A DNA stretch of 64,000 bases, taken from Hyalella azteca (Eukaryota; Arthropoda; Malacostraca; Amphipoda; Hyalellidae). This document shows positions 22,114 through 32,865 of this stretch, one piece after another (the stretch's first letter is position 1; the number at the start of each line of letters is the position of its first letter). The translations under genes and the position numbers were made by a program. The stretch covers positions 868,001 through 932,000 of the forward strand of contig NW_025944539.1 of the NCBI RefSeq assembly GCF_000764305.2. The letters are read 5' to 3'. The notes beneath the pieces were generated by a model that did no database searches, had not been told where the DNA came from, and worked only from the letters and a program-made list of their open reading frames with translations.

Positions 22114-23220
22114 ACCACATACTATAACATACAGACGTTTCATGCACCATTAGGAAATTTAAGTTTTAACTTAAGCATTTGAGGTTCATTTAATTGAACA
22201 GTCAATATTTGTTTGAGCTCTTAATAGTATCGCAGTAGCTAGTGTACCTTCAACAAATCTAACCCATTCCAACGAGACAGCTAAAAGCTTTTTGTCGAAG
22301 AACCTATGAAGAATAAAATGACGAAAGAAGAATGAGCAATGAAATGATGAAAGGAGCACGCATCGTTACTCAGGATAATCCGTTCAAAATCTTCACTATA
22401 AAATATTGTCTATGCCTTTAAATCGCTGCATGGAAAATATCTGTGACCGTGCAAATCAGGTCGCGTACCAAACACCAAGTCGGTTAGCGACCGTCAAGGA
22501 AATGCGTGGGGGGTATAGGCTTGAACGATACTGTAAGATTCCTTCACGTGATCGAGAGCGGCCTTGTGTCGACTCGCATGCCTTTGGGGAAACTACGGCA
22601 AAATATTTAATCGAATTGCCAGTAGCCAATACAATTCACACCTAATTAAATTTACAGTTGCCAAAACATTGCAAATGGTTAGTCACAGATTATTTGTCCC
22701 ACTAGGATAAATGGAAGCTTGAAAAGCTGCCATTGTACTTCTTCAGGTGCCTCAGATATTCATTTAATTAATTAAGCTATATAATTATTTACAGCCTACT
22801 TAGAATAGAATACACGGCTAGATGCACTATTAAAAGTCCAGAACATTATTAATTTAGAATTGAAAAATTCATTCACAAAAAAAAATTCTGATATATATCG
22901 AGATAATTGAATGAATTAAACATCGAGACCAGTATATACACAAACTCAAAAATAACTGAATGAATTAAATAATGACCCACGATATATATATATATATAAT
23001 ATTTTACTTCACTCTCTTACCGTTCGTAGAATGACTTGAAAACTCTTTAGTTGCTCTATATACGCGTACATTAAAATTGATGCAATTCAGCAGAAACCTC
23101 TCTTTTAAGCAAGTTTGATTAAAGACCAGAGCATTATATTAATTAACAATCTACTTATTTAGTTTTCAACGAGTCAAACAAAATTTCTTGCTGGCGCATG
23201 TAAATCAAAAAGTGGATTAC
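22114..23220. other. AT-rich sequence with a (TA)n run
   Basis: A (TA)n microsatellite lies at about 22984-23001. The 79-codon frame at 22406-22645 has no recognised motif. Confidence 0.4.
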
Positions 23221-23281
23221 CAAATGGCATTTTAACGGAATGCGACGTTTCAAATATACAATATTCATTATCAAGCAGGTG
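23221..23281 (-). repeat. Hammerhead-like terminal repeat of a Penelope-like element, inverted copy
   Basis: Read on the minus strand it begins CACCTGCTTGATAATGAATA and continues TTTGAAACGTCGCATTCC. It is the inverted partner of 23634-23693 (about 85 percent identical). The layout TTGATAATGA, short stem GAATAT/ATATTT, then GAAAC resembles a degraded hammerhead core (CUGAUGA ... GAAA). Hammerhead motifs are known in the terminal repeats of Penelope-like elements. Activity is not implied. Confidence 0.55.
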
Positions 23282-23284
23282 GAG

Positions 23285-23546
23285 GGTTCTGCTTACTAGC
23301 ACGCCCTTAGCCGACGACTCACATGCCATCTACAATCTCGGGGACCTAAGACACATGCGGGAGGCTCACAATGAGACCATCACCCGAGCGACATTGGAAG
23401 CCTGCACCAGCATAGTTATGCGGTACCCTGACCCATCGAGATTGACGATAGTTGAGGCCCTCATTATCAAGAGCGAGTCTCCGGCTATCAACCTCCAAAC
23501 TACAGGATTCGTCGGGACGCTGAATTTTTTTTCAGTATATTTCTAA
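23285..23546 (+). pseudogene. Probable Penelope-like element, C-terminal endonuclease fragment
   Basis: An open frame from about 23285 to the TAA at 23546 contains LGDLRHMREAH, CTSIVMRYPDPSRLTIVEAL and IIKSESPAINLQTTGF. The pattern hxIxEALxIKxxxPxINxQ is what the end of GIY-YIG endonuclease domains in Penelope-like retroelements looks like. The reverse transcriptase is absent, so only a 5'-truncated fragment remains. The flanking inverted hammerhead-like repeats support the assignment. An ancient GIY-YIG-bearing element of another kind is the main alternative. Confidence 0.5.
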
Positions 23547-23633
23547 GCTTAGATTTCAAACTGTATCCACAATAACCTAGATTTGTACTACATTCATTTA
23601 TAAAAGTCCAATTTCAAGTGCTGCAAAACCCTT

Positions 23634-23693
23634 CACCTGCTTGATAATGAATATTGTATATTCGAAACGTAGCATTTCAGTAAAATATCATTT
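23634..23693 (+). repeat. Hammerhead-like terminal repeat of a Penelope-like element, direct copy
   Basis: CACCTGCTTGATAATGAATA followed by TTCGAAACGTAGCATTTC. It is downstream of the endonuclease fragment and inverted relative to 23221-23281. Confidence 0.55.
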
Positions 23694-23699
23694 GCTAGC

Positions 23700-24020
23700 C
23701 TGCTTTTTGATCTCCCGGCGCTAGAAAGAAATTTTGTTCGACTATATGTAAAACAAATAAGAAGATTGTTAATAAAAAGCAGGCACTAGTCTTCAATCAA
23801 ACTTGCATACTTTAAAATGTATAATCATGTAGAGATCTTTGATCGAGTTATACAGACCATCTTTGATTGCCATACAATTGATGTGCTACCATCAGAATAG
23901 AAAGTTTACAAAACGTTGCATGATTATTTCAAAAATTATTAATAACACCAACGATTGTTTCATAATAATTTGCCGAATTCTACAATGATTTACATAAACA
24001 CGTTGCACAATACCTTAGGC
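23700..24020. other. No recognisable feature
   Basis: AT-rich; nothing supported. Confidence 0.4.
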
Positions 24021-24218
24021 GCAGCACAATCTTGCATATCAGAGAGACACAACACAATCTCTCAAATATCAGACAGACGCAACACAATCTCTCAAATATC
24101 AGAGAGACACAACACAATCTCTCAAATATCAGAGAGACACAACACAATCTCTCAAATATCAGAGAGACACAACACAATCTCTCCAACATCAGAGACACAG
24201 CACAATCTCTCCAATATC
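24021..24218. repeat. Minisatellite, 30-bp unit, about 6 copies
   Basis: AGAGAGACACAACACAATCT plus CTCAAATATC repeats exactly every 30 bp from about 24041, with decaying edges. The unit has no stop in several frames, which explains the overlapping frames on both strands. Confidence 0.9.
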
Positions 24219-24429
24219 TACAGGTACAACTGCGATAACAAGGAGGCCTATTGCTACACTGCCGTAAAACAAGACAGGAACAAAATATCCTGTTTATTCC
24301 GACCTGTTCAAAATAAAGGCCGTTCATCTCCGTCACTCGAGGAAGGGAATCGTCCCAGTGAGGCGGCGGTGGAGCAATGCAGTGGTATAAATCAGCAGCA
24401 GCTGAGACCACAGAGAGAAATGCTCGAGA

Positions 24430-24522
24430 CTTTGTCTAAGTAGCGATGCACAGTGCCGAGTTTGCTCTCTGCTCGCGCTTGAGAACGGAAATTTGTCATC
24501 ATTTGCACAATATGACCCATTC
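24430..24522 (+). mobile_element. Family M MITE-like element, copy 5 (internally deleted)
   Basis: CTTTGTCTAAGTAGCGATGC at the left and GTCATCATTTGCACAATATG then ACCCATTC at the right. The central GTGGGTCAT...GGCGTATCAG part is missing. It abuts family U copy 3 without any intervening base. Confidence 0.55.
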
Positions 24523-24678
24523 TTTTTAGCGCGTTTTCTTATTTATGGAAAAAATGCACTATTGTGCTTGCCATTTCCGTCCGTCCGTCCGTCTGTCCGT
24601 CCGTGACCTCAAGTTTTCGTCGACGAGAAAATGCGCTCTCTGTCACTCACTGCTGTGAGTACCGAGTTATATTTTTTT
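24523..24678 (+). mobile_element. Family U element, copy 3
   Basis: TTTTTAGCGCGTTTTCTT, ATGCACTATTGTGCTTGCC, a (CCGT)n tract, TTTTCGTCGACGAGAAAATG, CACTCACTGCTGTGAGTACC and a terminal T-run. Confidence 0.75.
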
Positions 24679-24679
24679 C

Positions 24680-25225
24680 AGTACATGCATAAATGCTGCA
24701 ATACTTCGCACTCATTCCGGGCAAATGACGCTTGCGTTCAAATCGTTGCTGAAGCTATGAATAAAATACGACATAAGCAGATATAGGAAGCACTCTTTGT
24801 TGAATACTTTACGCTCAAATATGCAGTGTTTGGAGAAAACTAACTTCATTGGGAATATCAATATAATTTCATACTTCAAGTAAAAAAAATCCTTCTCATT
24901 ATAATAATAAAGTTAAAAATGTGTAGTAGCATAGTACGAAATTTAATTAAAGTTAAAATATTGTAGGTTATTGCAAATGCATTTATGCTCAACCAAAACT
25001 TTGAAATTACCACTTAGAACTCCGGCAATGGCTCACGTTCACTGAAGTAGCAAAACGAATGAAAAACATAGATTTTAATTAATAAAAGATCGTATAACCT
25101 TACTATTCAACCGTTTAAAGCTACGGCTGAAGTATCTTAGTGAAAACCTATGCCAATTTACTTGCAAAAATTCTCCAGTTTTCAGAACTAGATGTGCAAC
25201 TCAGTCAAACCCAAAACAAAGAACA
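24680..25225. other. AT-rich sequence without recognisable features
   Basis: Nothing supported. Confidence 0.4.
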
Positions 25226-25226
25226 A

Positions 25227-26005
25227 TAAAATTTATAGTGGAAATATCAGTGGAAGGAGAATTTATCGTGGAAATATCAGTGAAAGGAGAATTTATCGTG
25301 GAAATATCAGTGGAAGGAGAATTTATCGTGGAAATATCAGTGGAAGGAGAATTTATCGTGGAAATATCAGTGAAAGGAGAATTTATCGTGGAAATATCAG
25401 TGGAAGGAGAATTTATCGTGGAAATATCAGTGGAAGGAGAATTTATCGTGGAAATATCAGTGAAAGGAGAATTTATCGTGGAAATATCAGTGGAAGGAGA
25501 ATTTATCGTGGAAATATCAGTGGAAGGAGAATTTATCGTGGAAATATCAGTGAAAGGAGAATTTATCGTGGAAATATCAGTGGAAGGAGAATTTATCGTG
25601 GAAATATCAGTGGAAGGAGAATTTATCGTGGAAATATCAGTGAAAGGAGAATTTATCGTGGAAATATCAGTGGAAGGAGAATTTATCGTGGAAATATCAG
25701 TGGAAGGAGAATTTATCGTGGAAATATCAGTGGAAGGAGAATTTATCGTGGAAATATCAGTGGAAGGAGAATTTATCGTGGAAATATCAGTGGAAGGAGA
25801 ATTTATCGTGGAAATATCAGTGGAAGGAGAATTTATCGTGGAAATATCAGTGGAAGGAGAATTTATCGTGGAAATATCAGTGGAAGGAGAATTTATCGTG
25901 GAAATATCAGTGGAAGGAGAATTTATCGTGGAAATATCAGTGGAAGGAGAATTTATCGTGGAAATATCAGTGAAAGGAGAATTTATCGTGGAAATATCAG
26001 TGGAA
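25227..26005. repeat. Minisatellite, exact 30-bp unit, about 26 copies, with 90-bp higher-order period
   Basis: The unit is GTGGAAATATCAGTGGAAGG plus AGAATTTATC. Units are almost identical apart from one G-to-A variant (TGGAAGG to TGAAAGG). The A variant occurs at 25281, 25371, 25461, 25551 and 25641, exactly every 90 bp. It is then absent for eleven units and reappears at 25971. Because 30 is a multiple of three and the unit lacks stops, two 270-codon frames with decapeptide repeats (NISGRRIYRG and EISVEGEFIV) result. No signal peptide, splice site or codon preference favours translation of either, so I call a DNA repeat. Confidence 0.9.
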
Positions 26006-26335
26006 AAATTATGTTTTAGTGAAAATATCAGTGGAAAAATAATGTTTTAGTGAAAATATCAGTGGAAAAATAATGTTTTAGTGGAAATATAAGTGGAAAA
26101 ATAATGTTTTAGTGGAAATATCAGTGGAAAAATAATGTTTTAGTTTTAGTGGAAATATCAGTGGGAAAATAATGTTTTAGTGGAAATATCAGCGGAAAAA
26201 TAATGTTTTAGTGGAAATATCAGTGGGAAAATAATGTTTTAGTGAAAATATCAGTGGAAAAATAATGTTTTAGTGGAAATGTCAGTAGAAAATAATGTTT
26301 TAGTGGAAATATCAGTGGAAAAATAATTTTTTAGT
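26003..26335. repeat. Minisatellite, 31-bp derivative unit, about 11 copies
   Basis: GTGGAAATATCAGTGGAAAA plus ATAATGTTTTA repeats about every 31 bp. The first 17 bases are identical to the unit of the preceding 30-bp array, so this array is a derivative in which GGAGAATTTATC was replaced by AATAATGTTTTA. Frames close because TAG/TAA are now in the unit. Confidence 0.88.
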
Positions 26336-26351
26336 TGATTTAAATTATAAA

Positions 26352-26420
26352 TGCAAATTCGAATTCGAATTTAATATTCGAATTCGAATATAATCAGTGG
26401 AAGGAGAAATTTATCGTGGA
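26352..26420. repeat. AATTCGAATTCG palindromic tract and stray 30-bp unit
   Basis: AAATTCGAATTCGAATTTAA is followed by ATATTCGAATTCGAATATAA, each self-complementary around TTCGAATTCGAA. After this comes one displaced copy of the 30-bp unit with small insertions. Confidence 0.6.
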
Positions 26421-27565
26421 AAATATCAATCGTGGACGCCACAGCGATAGAAATGATTTGTTTCATCTCCCACACCCGCAACCCCTGGGCAAGCGTAGCG
26501 GTTCTAGAATAACGAACGTTCATTTGAATGTTAATGACACAGTCGCGGCTATCTCTCGCCGAGGTGGCGCGTCGCAGGGTAAGCTATGACATTGTTCGTA
26601 CGCGGATAACAGGAGAAAATCAGTAATGTTATCTTCCTAATAAGAATTTTTGATATATAAGCGAAAGAATTTATAGACGGAGAAACCGGACAGTAAATTC
26701 ACTGTCTTCATTTAAATAATTTTTAACGGAGAAATTAGACAATAAGTTCACTATGTCATCATTGAACATCAGAGAGATAAGTTTATGAACTGGATTCCAT
26801 TATCAGTTCATAAACAGGAAAAACTTAAGGGTCAAATAGAAGACAGTTGAAATTTTTTTCAAAATTTCCAACTGATTAGTGAGCTGGTCTTCGCAATGTT
26901 TTCAATGAAGAAATTGTGAATTTACTTGTCATTTTCTTTGATTTAGATTCTTGCTTAACTCGTTATTAACGCAAACTAATCAAATAAGATTATTATATTT
27001 CGAAAATAGAAAGAATAAAAAGTAAATATAAGCATTAAAAAGTTAGAAATTTCGAAACTAAATATTTACAGGAGAGGAAAAAAACAAGAATCGTACATCA
27101 AAGGTAAATATTATCCTAAAAAATCAAAAAATAAATGCAAGTAAAACTTATAGCAGGACCTAAGTGAACGAGAAGTGGGATATTTTAACAAACGAAGGGA
27201 CACTGCAGTGCAAAATCGTAAGTTTCATGTGCCTTTAACTCGACCCGTTGCCCGCAATAATTCGATTATCTGCCACAATGCCGCGGAATTCAGAAGGCTT
27301 CTTGCAAGGAGAAATTGCGCTAGAATTTATTTATTTCGACAGGAAGAGAGGGCACTCTTTGAAATTGGTTTTTGGCTTTTAACTATGAGAAAGTCTAAAG
27401 GTACGAAGCAAACCTTTAATTTTTAAATTTGGTTTTTATCAGCGTTTTGAAACTTTGCTTTTTGTTTATGTCAATGGAAGCATTGTCTGCTCGCAATACA
27501 AGACTCTTGGTGGCACAAGAGAGGTATAAGTGGAAGGAGTTTTCGGTTATTGTCTCGAATAATTA
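26421..27565. other. No recognisable gene
   Basis: The 83-codon frame at 27175-27426 lacks recognisable motifs. Nothing else is supported. Confidence 0.4.
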
Positions 27566-27570
27566 GCATG

Positions 27571-27812
27571 AGATTTTAGCGTTACGTTCATTCTGCAAAT
27601 ATGATATGCATTTTATTGGCTATATTCCGTAAGATTTTAGCGTTACGTTCATTCTGCAAATATGCTATGCATTTTTTTGGCTATATTCCAATAAGATTTT
27701 AGCGTTACGTTCATGCTGCAAATATGCTATGCATTTTTTGGCTATATTCCATAAGATTTTAGCGTCAAGTTAATTCTGCAAATGTGCTATGCATTCCCGG
27801 CTATATTCTAAT
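27571..27812. repeat. Minisatellite, 60-62 bp unit, 4 copies
   Basis: AGATTTTAGCGTTACGTTCA starts units at 27571, 27632, 27694 and 27754. Each continues TTCTGCAAATATGCTATGCA and GGCTATATTCC. AT-rich, unlike most arrays here. Confidence 0.85.
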
Positions 27813-28290
27813 GTTCTTTCGTATCAACATAGCCAAATATTAATTTTTCTAGATTATTTTTTAACACAAAAGTATTAAATTAGTGAATAAAATTTATCAA
27901 CAAAATTTCAAATGAACGTTATTTACTTATAGGATATAAATGAGAGAACGCACATTATTCGCTTAACAAATTTGATAAATAACATCTATAATGTAGCCGT
28001 TGTCAGGGAGATACCTAACATTTTACTCTTATATCTGTTTCCGCGCAATACATTCTTAAGAGCCGAGCGCATAGGTATTTATTTTAACCATAAGCAACTG
28101 AATGCGCCTGCCTATACACGTAGACACTAGTAGCGGCCAGTACAACTTTCAAGTACTAACCGCCACCAATTATAACGCTTTCGGCCTCGTGTTAATGGTT
28201 ACTAGTTCCTTCCGTGGCCAATAACGCTTCTACGCGAAGATAAGTACGGATAGCGTTTGAAAAATGAATTGGCCGTCACTAGTGTTCTGG
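27813..28290. other. No recognisable feature
   Basis: Unique sequence with nothing supported. Confidence 0.4.
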
Positions 28291-28292
28291 GT

Positions 28293-28613
28293 CCATACTT
28301 TCAAAAAAAAGTTAAGAGATCGTAAGTTCATCAGCCAATCATTGACGGCCTTTCAAGCAAAATCCACCAATCACAGACAAGAAAATAGAGCGTAAGTACT
28401 TACGTTCATTGACGGCCTTTCAAGCAAAATCCACCAATCACAGACAAGAAAATAGAGCGTAAGAACTTACGTTCACTATACTTTCAAAAATAGTTAAGAG
28501 ATCGTAAGTTCATCAGCCAATCATTGACGGCCTTTCGAGCAAAATCCACCAATCATAGACAAGAAAATAGAGCGTAAGTACTTACGTTCACTTAGCGAGT
28601 TTTGAAAGTATGG
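28293..28613. mobile_element. CATACTTTC-family MITE with internal tandem duplications
   Basis: The ends CCATACTTTCAAAA and TTTTGAAAGTATGG are perfect 14-bp inverted repeats. Inside, the segment AGCCAATCATTGACGGCC / ATCCACCAATCACAGACAAG is present three times and GTTAAGAGATCGTAAGTTC twice, with CGTAAGTACTTACG palindromes at the joints. The element is about 321 bp with no coding capacity. It is the most complete copy of a family also seen at 15.0, 19.9 and 32.8 kb. Confidence 0.78.
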
Positions 28614-28616
28614 CCC

Positions 28617-29340
28617 CTGGTGTACACGCACCTGTAGTAAGCTGCAGACTTGGAGTGAAGATCTCACGCTGAGTGGTCAGTAATCCCATATCGAAAAACT
28701 GTAATTGTTATCATGTTGGGCATGAGGGGGCGGTTGTTCACCTGAAGGATATCTGGCTTCTGCAGGGCTATCGGAAACTTAAAAAAAAAATCGCAGTGTG
28801 GTTCATTCGATGAGTATTATTTCTCTAATGAAACTCGACTGCTTCACCTAAAACGACTGAAAATATTTGAAATTGTTCTCCTTTCCATACACTTACAAAC
28901 GTGATAAAATTCATCTCGGTACTATAAAACGGGACTCGACTCTTCATTAAACTTGTTCCAATCTCCATACGTTATTGCAAATTACAAACAACAAATTTAA
29001 GTTGCCATGACAATTGGATAAATACAACTAATATCTGAATGAGTTGCATCGCTCAAACACTTATAGGTAATTTGATTCTATTCACCAATTCATTTGAAGA
29101 TCAAATCCAATTGTACAATGATAAGAGAACACAAACGTATAAGGCGTTTCAATAAAACAAGGGGAGCGTGAATTCTGAAGGTTGAAGCATAATACTATTT
29201 TAGTTATTCAGGAGAAACGCTTCAATATCAAAGCAATTAAGAACGATATTGCGCGCACTGCTGCATACGAACGAGGGATCCGCTGCTCACAAAAGCCTGG
29301 GGTCATATTCTCTTCTAATTGAAATGTATCTCGGCCCAGG
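28617..29340. other. No recognisable feature
   Basis: Nothing supported. Confidence 0.4.
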
Positions 29341-29349
29341 ATTGCCACT

Positions 29350-29715
29350 CACGTCCAAGCGTATACAAACAGAGTTGCCGTACACACAACAGAACACAAA
29401 TACCCAGGCTTGTGTTCCTATATTATTAACGAAACACCAGTACATACTTCCAAGCGTATACAAACGGGGGTTAAGAGTTGCCGTACACACAATAGAACAC
29501 AAATACCCAGGCTTGTATTCCTACATTATTAANGCGTATACAAACAGGGTTACCGTACACACAACAGAACACAAATACCCAGGCTTGTGTTCCTATATTA
29601 TTAACGGAACACCAGTACATACTTCCAAGCGTATACAAACGGGGGTTAAGAGTTGCCGTACACACAATAGAACACAAATACCCAGGCTTGTATTCCTACA
29701 TTATTAACGGAACAG
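29350..29715. repeat. Tandem repeat of about 80-95 bp, 4 copies, containing an N
   Basis: CCAAGCGTATACAAAC starts units at 29355, 29450 and 29625, with a partial at 29534. Each continues GCCGTACACACAACAGAACA, AATACCCAGGCTTGTGTTCC and TATTATTAACG. Two unit types (with or without GGGGTTAAGAG) alternate. The N at 29533 sits exactly at a unit junction and is probably an assembly join. Confidence 0.82.
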
Positions 29716-30980
29716 CAGTACATCCGAAAGCAGGATTTCAGATTCTGAAGGATAAGGTTTATCGCAAGAAAATACTTTTCCGTCGTATTCCAGGGTAACA
29801 AAAACTACCAAGACTAAATTATCGCTTTTAGGAATATACTTTCGTGCCGCCTTGTGCCAAGAGATTACGAATAACGAAACGTCTTTTAATAAAGATTTTC
29901 AAGGATACTTCTGTCACAGAAGAATCTAACATCAATTTTAAATTAAACACTTAAATATGCAATATTTTCAAAATATAGTAAAAATATTTTCACATCTCGA
30001 AAACGAAATAAAAGAGTACAAGTAATGGACAGGGGAATACATTTCTACGTTCATGTATCATAATTTCCTGACAGCAATGGAAAATTGAAGCATTAATGCT
30101 TCAACTATTTTTTAAAGCATTAAAGTATCATGCATATTTTCTGAAGGCCATGGGAAAATGACGTGTCCAAGCTGCCGAAGGCATGTTCGTCGGAAAACAC
30201 ACTCGTCGAAAATAATGTTGCTGTCGACTCGAGTCCAAAAAGCCAACTCCAACAAACTTTCACACGAAACAAAGAAAACTTTGTTTGCAAAAGTGCAGCC
30301 AACACGTACGATCGCACCTAAATTCAACTCAAGGTAAAACCCCACATGTAAACCACTAGCAATACATATGAAAAAAATCCAGGTAGTTTTTCACCTAACG
30401 TCAAAATAAATACTAGTCCAACATTTCGCCTCAATAATCTCTTGATTGAATTACCATATATATACCTATATATTGATGCACTGGATTAACAAAAATATTT
30501 AGTGATGATAAATACAACAATAACTAAAATAATAATAAATAACTAAGATAATAATAGAAGTAAAATGCCTACTGCGAAAACATAGTTTCAAGAAAATGCG
30601 ATGTCTCACTCATTGGTAATTCAACCTCACATTAAGACCGATTGCGTATCTAAGATACATCGAAGTTTTCATTCAAAATATCATAATATACAGATAGAAT
30701 AACGATATAGATAGATAAAAATACAGATAGAATAACGATTACCTACCAAAATAGATAATAGATTCTCTCGTCGTACCTTCCACCACAGTACAAAAATTAG
30801 GCTACAGAGTGTCAAAAAATGATAAATGAAACGAAAGAGCACCCACTATTTTTCACTGTAAAATAAATTATTGGAAACCTATACGCGGAGTAAATATATT
30901 GAAGCTTGACAGCATGTTCACATACTTTGACCTGCAAGTAATATGCGTGTCGGTATCAAAGGCCATTACCGAACTTCCTC
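29716..30980. other. AT-rich sequence; short ATAGATA/ACAGATAGAATAACGA repeats
   Basis: ACAGATAGAATAACGAT is duplicated at about 30691-30740. No gene is supported. Confidence 0.4.
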
Positions 30981-30984
30981 GTTT

Positions 30985-31232
30985 GCAGTCACATGGCATT
31001 ATGCAAGCGACTTTGCATCGTCACATGACATACCGTAAACGATTGCATCAAGTCACATGACATTACGCAAACCATCGCATTGAGTGACATAACATTACGC
31101 CATCGGTTGCATCGAGTCACATGACTTTACGCAAATGGTCGCATCGAGTCATATGACATTACGCCCCCAATAGCATCGAGTCACATGGCATTACGCAATC
31201 GATTTCATCGAGTCACATGACATTACGCAAAC
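30985..31232. repeat. Minisatellite of about 39 bp, about 7 diverged copies
   Basis: GAGTCACATGACATTACGCA recurs about every 39 bp with variable GATTGCATC / GGTCGCATC joints. Copies differ from each other by 10-25 percent, so the array is older than the 30-bp and 16-bp ones. Confidence 0.85.
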
Positions 31233-31686
31233 ACCTGGGCTCCAATTGAAAAAGAATCCAGGAATTTCTAAGAGGCATCGATATCTATGATAAAGTCTAA
31301 TAGGCACTGAACAGTTTACTAACAGTAGATTTGGTACGAAAGGTCAACCACCAGATTGAACTGCATGTATGAACAGTACATATGAGTTGTATATCTAATA
31401 ATTCAAGCGATGGTGTCACATATACAGTATTGCACGAGCGGGCATAGCTGCTACAGATACAATGTTATACGTGTCGGTAATGCTCCACAGCAGTATAGTA
31501 GACGGTATATAACCCTATACAGTACTATAATTGATGTTATTTCTCAGTCTACCAAGTAAGAGTTTCGTACAAAAATTTCAAATGGTATTCCATGAACCTT
31601 ACTATTTCCGAGAAAAAAATTCAATGTTTTAGAAAAGATAATCCATGGAAAACCCATTGGGATGTGCATGAAGGTAAGCCCATGCT

Positions 31687-31830
31687 TATAGAATAGAATA
31701 GAAGTGTCGGCACTGAAGAAATAGGCCAATGGCCTGTTGCCGATTCTTGAATTTTTCGTGACTTGATTTACAAGGGATCCGGCCTTTGGAACCCGATCTT
31801 TCCATAACTGACGATTATTTGAGATAGCTG
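31687..31830 (-). mobile_element. CR1/L2-like LINE 3' UTR fragment
   Basis: Read on the minus strand it contains AATTCAAGAATCGGCAACAG, GGCCATTGGCCTATTTCTTC and AGTGCCGACACTTC, and ends in a (TTCTA)n tail. The same sequence follows the reverse-transcriptase remnant at 41.9-43.2 kb and recurs at 51.4 and 51.6 kb. Only the 3' UTR is present, as expected of severe 5' truncation during target-primed reverse transcription. Confidence 0.7.
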
Positions 31831-32460
31831 CTGGACTTGTTGTCTGGTCCGTAATTGCTTAGGACGACTTACTCATATAAAAATGTGAAAAATGGAATCA
31901 GTTGTCCGTAGACGAACTTCTTTTTCGAAAACAACGTTTGTCAAAACTTCGAAAATTTTAAACAAGAGAGTAGCCTAGTTACACACAGTGAAACAACCTA
32001 AAGCCTTGATATACGAGGTTTAAGTTCAGGCAGTATACCACTTGAACTGAATTAAGGTAAAAGACGAAAGCAGCCATCGCTTTTTTAAAGCAGCCAGGCA
32101 TTTACGAGTAACCTGTGATCAAATACGAAATCCTGAATCAGAGACGAAACTTTGTTGTACGAATAGAAGATGATATTTGGAATAATTTACAATGAATAAT
32201 TAAACATGCTCAAGCCGCAAAACACACAGCATTAGCTCATCTGAGTTAGTTTTGCCTCGACTCGTGAATAGAAAATTCAGTTTTCATACTTGATTCACAA
32301 GTGTCTCGTAGTTGCGTAGGATTTTTTGATACTTGGTGCTGTGGAAGAAAAAGTAATTTGCCTCATTTTTATTCAAATTAATTTTTACTTTTTGTTTTGA
32401 CGGCTGAGTGAATTCAATGCTTTTATCCTCACCATTCAGGTTGTTAAGGGTCTATGCGGC
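31831..32460. other. No recognisable feature
   Basis: AT-rich; nothing supported. Confidence 0.4.
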
Positions 32461-32465
32461 ATACA

Positions 32466-32578
32466 GAGCGGCGGCCACAACCCAAGGAGCGACGGCTACA
32501 ACCCAAGGAGCGGCGGCTACAACCCAAGGAGCGGCGGCCACAACCCAAGGAGCGGCGGCCACAACCTAAGGAGCGACA
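32466..32578. repeat. Minisatellite, 21-bp unit, 5 copies
   Basis: GGCGGCCACAACCCAAGGAGC repeats with 21-bp spacing. GC-rich; the multiple-of-three period gives a short repeat frame on the minus strand. Confidence 0.85.
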
Positions 32579-32754
32579 GCAGGGATTGTGTTTACAGTCT
32601 CTCACGGTAGCCCCAATCTGAGACGCTTCTGTCAACAGTCTTCCGCGGCCGTCGCAGAGCACATCTTTCAGCTAGTGGCCCCAGTGGCCTTTCTGACCAT
32701 CTGGGGCCATACCATCAAAAATCGTTAGGAGTATGTCACTCCGTATGTCTTCCA

Positions 32755-32865
32755 CTTATGTTTTACAAGCAAAATCCATTAATCACATACAAGAAATCTG
32801 CCGCTACGTGCACTAAAGCCGCTATGTGTACTTAGGCGGTTGTGTGTACTTCACGAGACTTACCA
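32755..32865 (+). mobile_element. CATACTTTC-family fragment with minisatellite seed units
   Basis: CAAGCAAAATCCATTAATCA and ACAAGAAATCTGCCGCTACG match the CCAAT segment of the 28.3-kb element. It is followed by four short units of GCCGCTATGTGTACTTAG type, the same subunit that is expanded to about 590 bp at 20.0-20.6 kb. Confidence 0.55.

Noticed and set aside
30985..31232. CRISPR-like regular repeats
   Set aside because: Units are contiguous diverged tandem copies without distinct spacers, in a eukaryotic context with no Cas genes.
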